DNA of 9,250 nucleotides from DATAYA01 sp036272815 (lineage in GTDB: Bacteria > Pseudomonadota > Alphaproteobacteria > Acetobacterales > Acetobacteraceae), in NCBI GenBank assembly GCA_036272815.1, contig DATAYA010000376.1:1-9250 (forward strand), given 5' to 3'. Shown one piece after another: positions 6,000 through 9,250 of the stretch; within the stretch, counting starts at the first letter, position 1, and every line of letters begins with the position of its first letter. Both the position numbers and the translations under genes were made by a program. The notes beneath the pieces were generated by a model, which did not search any database, was not told the DNA's origin, and saw only the letters and a list, made by a program, of their open reading frames with translations.

Positions 6000-7268
6000 T
6001 CAGCCGGCCGGCTGCTTCGGCAGCTTCACGAAGCTCGGGAAGATGAGCTTTGCCTTGCACATCGGCGCCGGCCAAACGCAGACCTGCTTGCCGTTCTGCC
6101 ACTGGATGTCGACGCCGGTGACGAAACCAGGACCGACCTTGATGGCATGCGTGTACTGGCTGTCGCGGCCATAAAACTCCACCCGCCCCATCGTGCCGAC
6201 GTAGTCGGTCTTCTCCATCGCCGCGACCAGCTTATCGGGGTTGGTGGAGCCGGCGCGCTGCACGGCCAGGGCGATGATGTTCACGTCGTCGTAGGTGGAA
6301 TACCCGTCATAGGACGGAGAGTCGCCGAACCGCTTTGTGTAGGCTTCGGTGAACGGGATCGTGGTCGGCGTCAGCGCGACGCCCGGCGCCGCAGCGGTCG
6401 CGGTAATGACGCCCTCGGTGGCGCCATTGGTGTCCTTCCAGAAACTGCTTGTCGTCGCCTGCGAACTCTGTCCGAACATCGGCATCGGCACCTGCTGATC
6501 GTGCCACTGCACCGTCGGCTGCACGCCAACATGGCTGATGCCGGTCACGATCATGTCGGGGTGCTTGGCCTCGAGCGCGTGGAAGATCGGTGTGAAGTCG
6601 GTGGTGTCGGGATTGAAGCGGATGTGGCTGGTGACGGTGACGCCGGCCTGCGGCAGGCACTTGAGGTATTCGTTGTCGAGCGGCGTGGTCCAGGCCGCGT
6701 CCTCGCTCATCACGGCGGCGCTTTTCACCCCGCGCGGGCCAACCATCAGGTCCTTCGCCGCGTCGCAGATCGTGTCGGCGAGCGCGGCCGAATTGATCCA
6801 GCCATGGAACATGTATTTGTAATGTGCATAGTCGTCGTGGACGTGCTTGGAGATGTCGGTGCTCGCGGCCCCGGGCGTGATCGTGACCATGTGCAGCCGT
6901 GCGGCCCACGGCTCGACTGCGAGTGCCACCTCGCTGATATAGCTCACGATCACGGCGTTGACGTGGTCCTGATTGACCGCGCGCTGGAAGGCGCGGACCG
7001 CGTCGGTCGCGGAGGAGTGGTTGTCGTAGGTGAAGATCTGGATCTTGCGCCCGCCAACGCCGCCTTTGGCGTTCAGGTCGTCGGCCGCAAGTTGCGCCGC
7101 CTTGGTGATCGAGGCGCCGGCGACCGCTCCCGCCTCGCCGATCACGCCGATCTTGATCGGCGGCTTGGACGCCTGTGCGAAGGCGGGCTGCGCGAAGGCA
7201 AGGCCGGCGAGCCCGGCTACGGCGGCCAAGGTCGGCAGCGCGCGGCTGGGGGCCATTTTCTGTCTCAT
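6000..7268 (-). CDS. Periplasmic substrate-binding protein, type I (LivK/UrtA/amide-binding-like)
   Basis: This 422-aa protein starts with a Sec signal peptide: a basic start (MRQKMAPSR), a hydrophobic core (LPTLAAVAGLAGLAF) and probable cleavage after A31 (AFA|QAS). The mature part begins IKIGVIGEAGAVAGAS and continues with AAQLAADDLNAKGGVGGRK, the typical opening of type I periplasmic binding proteins of HAAT importers. It ends with IQWQNGKQVCVWP. It would capture the ligand and deliver it to LivH/LivM. In a hand alignment to E. coli LivK, the position of Thr102, which helps hold amino-acid ligands, is Ala135 here (TPGAAS), so a plain amino-acid ligand is doubtful. Four Cys occur (168, 204, 397, 404). 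ATG 7268 is preferred because GAGGGA lies 9 nt upstream and it yields a clean signal peptide. An in-frame ATG at 7349 has no ribosome-binding site, and M5 is also possible. The gene is 84 bp downstream of the MfnF-like gene. Confidence 0.92.
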   Translation of the reverse strand: MRQKMAPSRALPTLAAVAGLAGLAFAQPAFAQASKPPIKIGVIGEAGAVAGASITKAAQLAADDLNAKGGVGGRKIQIFTYDNHSSATDAVRAFQRAVNQDHVNAVIVSYISEVALAVEPWAARLHMVTITPGAASTDISKHVHDDYAHYKYMFHGWINSAALADTICDAAKDLMVGPRGVKSAAVMSEDAAWTTPLDNEYLKCLPQAGVTVTSHIRFNPDTTDFTPIFHALEAKHPDMIVTGISHVGVQPTVQWHDQQVPMPMFGQSSQATTSSFWKDTNGATEGVITATAAAPGVALTPTTIPFTEAYTKRFGDSPSYDGYSTYDDVNIIALAVQRAGSTNPDKLVAAMEKTDYVGTMGRVEFYGRDSQYTHAIKVGPGFVTGVDIQWQNGKQVCVWPAPMCKAKLIFPSFVKLPKQPAG

Positions 7269-7275
7269 TCGGATC

Positions 7276-7344
7276 GTTCCCTCTCGGTCCAGCAGGAGTG
7301 AGCCCGATGTGCGCCACCTTTTCAGGAAAAAGACAAGAGGGAAC
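7276..7344 (-). promoter_or_regulatory. Leader inverted repeat able to mask the binding-protein ribosome-binding site
   Basis: GTTCCCTCT and AGAGGGAAC form a perfect 9-bp inverted repeat at 7344-7336 and 7284-7276 (minus-strand reading). It extends inward by one G-U and one G-C pair to 11 pairs, GUUCCCUCUUG with CGAGAGGGAAC. The 3' arm contains the GAGGGA Shine-Dalgarno of the binding-protein gene, so pairing would block its translation. The arms enclose about 46 nt, which can itself form a small CUUUU/AAAAG hairpin. The element fits entirely inside the 84-bp gap after the MfnF-like gene. The 5' arm is present only if transcription starts upstream of 7344, for example by read-through from that gene. 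Confidence 0.4.
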
Positions 7345-7352
7345 TTCATCGG

Positions 7353-8375
7353 TTACGGTATCAGATCGGACGCGGCCGCGCCGGCGAGCAGCGCCACCGC
7401 GACCGCGGGCGCCGCGGCCGAGGCAGCCTCGTCCTCGAACAGCGCCCGATAGGGGCGGCCGAGTCGTGCCGCCAGTCGGGCGGCAAGGTGGCGTCCGATG
7501 CCGCAGCCGATTACTGGTGCGGCCTCGGGCAGGGCCGCGCGCGAGAGCACCAGGGCGGCCGCGTCGGCGACCGACCGAAGCTGTGCTTCGGCGAGGAAGG
7601 CGGCGAGCGCGCGCCATTCGCCGGCGCTGGCATCCGCCGCGTCCCGGCCGACCATGCGCGCGAGCCGCGCGACCGAAGCGGCCACCGTCTTCTCCCGCCC
7701 GTCCGCCGCCGGCAGCAGGTCGGCGCCTTCGGGCAGCTCGCCCAGGATCCGATGGATGTCCGCACTGGAGGCGAAATACTCGCAGGCGAGCGGCGTCCAG
7801 GCGCCGGCGAAGGGCACGCGATCGGCGAGCGCCATCACGAAGCTGCGCGCGATACCGGTGTAGACCAGCTCACCGCAGCCGAGGCGCTCGGCGTCCGACA
7901 GGCCGCGCGCGGCGACCGCACCGGCCGCGATCGGCACCAGGTCGGTTGTCGTCGAGCCGATATCTGCGACCAGCGCGTCGGGGATCGTCCGGGCCGCCAG
8001 CGTTGCGGTCGCAAGCCAGTTCACCGAGGCGATGGCGCCGGCGAGGGGACCCGCCTCCTCGGCTGCCACGAAGCCCTCGGTTCCGGCCCACAGGGCGACC
8101 CGTTCGGCTCCGAAGGCCGCGGCGAGCGTGGTCGTGATCCCGACGACGCCCTCGGCGCGGCTGGCGAAGATGTCGGCGAGTTCGCCGGTCATGGTCGCGG
8201 CGTGGCGATCGGCCGGCCCCAGGATCGCCACCGCCTCGGCCAACGCCGCGTCCAGCCGGTCGCGCCCGAGCCAGAGCGGGCAGGGCAGCGTCAGCACCTG
8301 GACCAGCCGCCCGTCCTCCGCACGCGCAGCCTTGAGGTGCGCGCCCCCCACATCCCAGCCGATGATCGTGCTCAC
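7353..8375 (-). CDS. MfnF-like hydantoinase/oxoprolinase-family protein (H4MPT/methylofuran pathway)
   Basis: This 340-aa ASKHA-fold protein resembles the archaeal MfnF family (COG1548), also annotated 'H4MPT-linked C1 transfer pathway protein'. Visible motifs are the phosphate-1 loop GWDVGGAHLKAA (6-17), the family-typical MTGELADIF (62-70), the phosphate-2 loop DIGSTTTDLVPI (138-149) and a glycine-rich GCGIGRHLA (290-298) near the C-terminus. In Methanocaldococcus MfnF joins the activated aminomethyl-furan unit to tyramine in methanofuran synthesis. In methylotrophs the analogous cofactor is methylofuran, which is reported to contain tyrosine instead, so the bacterial protein may use a different acceptor; this is inference. 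The start is GTG 8375, which gives the expected N-terminus; the ribosome-binding site is weak. It diverges from the HisA-like gene and lies upstream of the ABC importer on the same strand, so it may be co-transcribed with it. Confidence 0.8.
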   Translation of the reverse strand: MSTIIGWDVGGAHLKAARAEDGRLVQVLTLPCPLWLGRDRLDAALAEAVAILGPADRHAATMTGELADIFASRAEGVVGITTTLAAAFGAERVALWAGTEGFVAAEEAGPLAGAIASVNWLATATLAARTIPDALVADIGSTTTDLVPIAAGAVAARGLSDAERLGCGELVYTGIARSFVMALADRVPFAGAWTPLACEYFASSADIHRILGELPEGADLLPAADGREKTVAASVARLARMVGRDAADASAGEWRALAAFLAEAQLRSVADAAALVLSRAALPEAAPVIGCGIGRHLAARLAARLGRPYRALFEDEAASAAAPAVAVALLAGAAASDLIP

Positions 8376-8437
8376 GCCTGTTGCGTTCCCGTCAGAAGAA
8401 TCCTTGACGCCCGGACGGCGCCAGCGAGGATAGAGCG
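8376..8437. promoter_or_regulatory. Divergent intergenic spacer, presumed to carry two promoters
   Basis: This 62-bp spacer separates the divergent MfnF-like (minus) and HisA-like (plus) genes, so transcription start signals for one or both must lie in it or in the neighbouring gene starts. TTGACG at 8404-8409 resembles a -35 element facing the HisA-like gene, but no acceptable -10 follows at 16-18 bp. GAGGA at 8426-8430 is the ribosome-binding site of the HisA-like gene, 7 nt before its ATG. No clear operator repeat is seen. The promoter role is inferred from gene orientation only. Confidence 0.35.
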
Positions 8438-9139
8438 ATGGACATCGTTCCCGTCATTGATCTCAAGGCCGGCCAGGTGGTGCATGCGCGCGGTGGCCGC
8501 CGCCATAGCTACAAGCCGATCGAGAGCCCGCTCAGCGCCTCCAGCGCCCCGGCAGACGTGGTGCGGGGGCTGCTGGCGCTGCATCCGTTCCGCCGCCTCT
8601 ACCTTGCCGATCTCGACGCGATCGAGCGGCGCGGCAACCACGACGACACGATGGCGGCGTTGCAGGCGACGTTTCCGGGCATCGAGCTGTGGGTCGACAA
8701 CGGCATGAGCGATCCCGTGGCGGTCGAGGAATGGCTCGACGGCGACTTCGGCTATCTGGTGCTGGGCAGCGAATCGCAACCCGATGCGGCCCTGCTGCGG
8801 CGGGTGCACGCGCATCCGCGGGTGATCCTCTCGCTCGACTTTCGCGCAGAGGCGTTCCAGGGGCCTGCGGAGATCCTGGCCGATCCAGGGCTGTGGCCGT
8901 CGCGGATGGTGGTGATGACGCTCTCGCGCGTCGGCTCGGCGTCGGGGCCGGAACTGCCGCTGGTGGAGGATGTCGTGCGCCGGGCCGGGGCACGGCGGGT
9001 GTACGCGGCGGGGGGCGTGCGCAACCTCGCCGATTTGCAAGCGCTGGCGGCGGTAGGTGCCGCCGGCGCGCTGGTGGCGACGGCGCTGCATTCCGGCGCG
9101 ATCGGGCCGGAGGAGATGAAAAAGCTGGCACGGCGGTAG
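8438..9139 (+). CDS. HisA-related TIM-barrel protein of the H4MPT gene-island type
   Basis: This 233-aa (beta/alpha)8 protein is related to the histidine enzyme HisA (COG1411 type), a group shared by archaea and H4MPT-using bacteria. HisA-like features are PVIDLKAGQVVHARGG (5-20), including the equivalent of the catalytic Asp8, LYLADLDAI (54-62), LSLDF with Asp134 (131-135), and two phosphate-binding stretches, AAGGVRN (190-196) and GALVATALHSG (210-220). The HisA-typical T-D-x-x-R-D-G segment is replaced by TLSRVGSASG (161-170), so ProFAR isomerase activity is unlikely. The substrate is unknown; a sugar-phosphate or furan/pterin precursor in C1-cofactor synthesis is a reasonable guess. ATG 8438 is supported by GAGGA 7 nt upstream. 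It starts divergently from the MfnF-like gene and ends 11 bp before the convergent gene at the right edge. There is no visible terminator between them. Confidence 0.82.
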   Translation: MDIVPVIDLKAGQVVHARGGRRHSYKPIESPLSASSAPADVVRGLLALHPFRRLYLADLDAIERRGNHDDTMAALQATFPGIELWVDNGMSDPVAVEEWLDGDFGYLVLGSESQPDAALLRRVHAHPRVILSLDFRAEAFQGPAEILADPGLWPSRMVVMTLSRVGSASGPELPLVEDVVRRAGARRVYAAGGVRNLADLQALAAVGAAGALVATALHSGAIGPEEMKKLARR

Positions 9140-9150
9140 GCTCCGTCAGC

Positions 9151-9250
9151 TCAGGGTGAAATCTCGTCGAGCCGCCGGTTGCGGCCGCGGATGCCGAACT
9201 GCGCGATCGCCGCCCCCAGCACCAGGAAGGCGCTGATCAGCAGCAGCGCG
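9151..9250 (-). CDS. Probable MFS transporter, C-terminal fragment
   Basis: Reading the minus strand from 9249, 32 codons end in TGA at 9153-9151. They encode a hydrophobic helix (LLLISAFLVLGAAIAQFGI) followed by a basic-then-acidic tail (RGRNRRLDEISP). A last membrane helix plus a short cytoplasmic tail of the form N-R-R-L-x-E-x-S/A-P is common at the C-terminus of major-facilitator transporters, which is the reason for the call. It could be another polytopic membrane protein. The gene begins outside the window, is convergent with the HisA-like gene and is separated from it by 11 bp. The reading frame matches the GC-rich codon pattern of its neighbours. Confidence 0.5.
   Translation of the reverse strand, partial: ALLLISAFLVLGAAIAQFGIRGRNRRLDEISP

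Noticed and set aside
5901..7301. Long plus-strand open frame (466 codons) opposite the binding-protein gene
   Set aside because: No recognisable domain and Arg/Gly/Asp/Val-biased translation. The minus-strand frame has a signal peptide and a binding-protein fold.
7301..7316. Sigma-54-like promoter on the minus strand, TGGCGCACATCGGGCT
   Set aside because: The GG and GC are 10 bp apart as required and the position would suit the binding-protein gene, but the -12 element reads GGGC rather than TTGC. One weak match in GC-rich DNA is not enough.
7269..7349. Upstream in-frame ATG for the binding protein, adding MKFPLVFFLKRW and 15 further residues
   Set aside because: No Shine-Dalgarno upstream, and the extension would place a second charged segment before the real signal peptide. 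The ATG at 7268 has GAGGGA in place.
8404..8432. TTGACG with a downstream -10 as a sigma-70-type promoter for the HisA-like gene
   Set aside because: The bases at the right spacing (AGGATA) match the -10 poorly and overlap the GAGGA ribosome-binding site, leaving no room for a leader.
7488..8708. Plus-strand open frame (406 codons) spanning the MfnF-like gene and the start of the HisA-like gene
   Set aside because: It crosses two well-supported genes in a wrong frame and has biased, motif-free composition.
9140..9150. A terminator between the HisA-like gene and the right-edge membrane-protein gene
   Set aside because: Only 11 bp separate the stops, and I found no stem of useful length or T-run there.

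Overview
The window is dense, high-GC DNA, probably from an alphaproteobacterial methylotroph or a C1-oxidising relative. The main clue is four genes from the 'archaeal-like' set that methylotrophs use for tetrahydromethanopterin (H4MPT) and methylofuran-linked formaldehyde oxidation. These are a DUF6513/dihydropteroate-synthase-like C-terminus, a DUF447 flavin-reductase-like protein, an MfnF-like hydantoinase/oxoprolinase-family ATPase and a HisA-related TIM barrel. None of the core pathway enzymes (Fae, MtdB, Mch, Fhc) lies inside the window. The pathway assignment therefore rests on recognising these families by eye.

Layout. On the plus strand (1-2629) the tail of the DUF6513 gene overlaps the DUF447 gene by 17 bp, and a PAS-GGDEF-EAL cyclic-di-GMP gene follows 36 bp later. 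These three look like one operon. A minus-strand block (2626-8375), read from high to low coordinates, runs MfnF-like ATPase, periplasmic binding protein, LivH permease, LivM permease, and a single protein that fuses the LivG and LivF ATPases. Together the last four genes form a complete HAAT-type (branched-chain amino acid/amide/urea class) ABC importer. The HisA-like gene (8438-9139, plus) diverges from the MfnF-like gene across a 62-bp spacer. The right edge holds the last 32 codons of a minus-strand gene, probably an MFS transporter.

How the parts may work together. The H4MPT/methylofuran genes would make or maintain the C1-carrier cofactors. The importer and the c-di-GMP protein are embedded between them, and this arrangement is the most interesting feature of the window. 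The importer has several unusual points: a natural LivG-LivF fusion, a degenerate ABC signature (LPFAD) in its first ATPase half, a leader inverted repeat that can pair with the binding-protein Shine-Dalgarno sequence, and a strong stem-loop after the binding-protein gene. No substrate can be assigned from sequence. No gap exceeds 100 bp, and I saw no tRNA, rRNA, CRISPR array, insertion sequence or phage gene.
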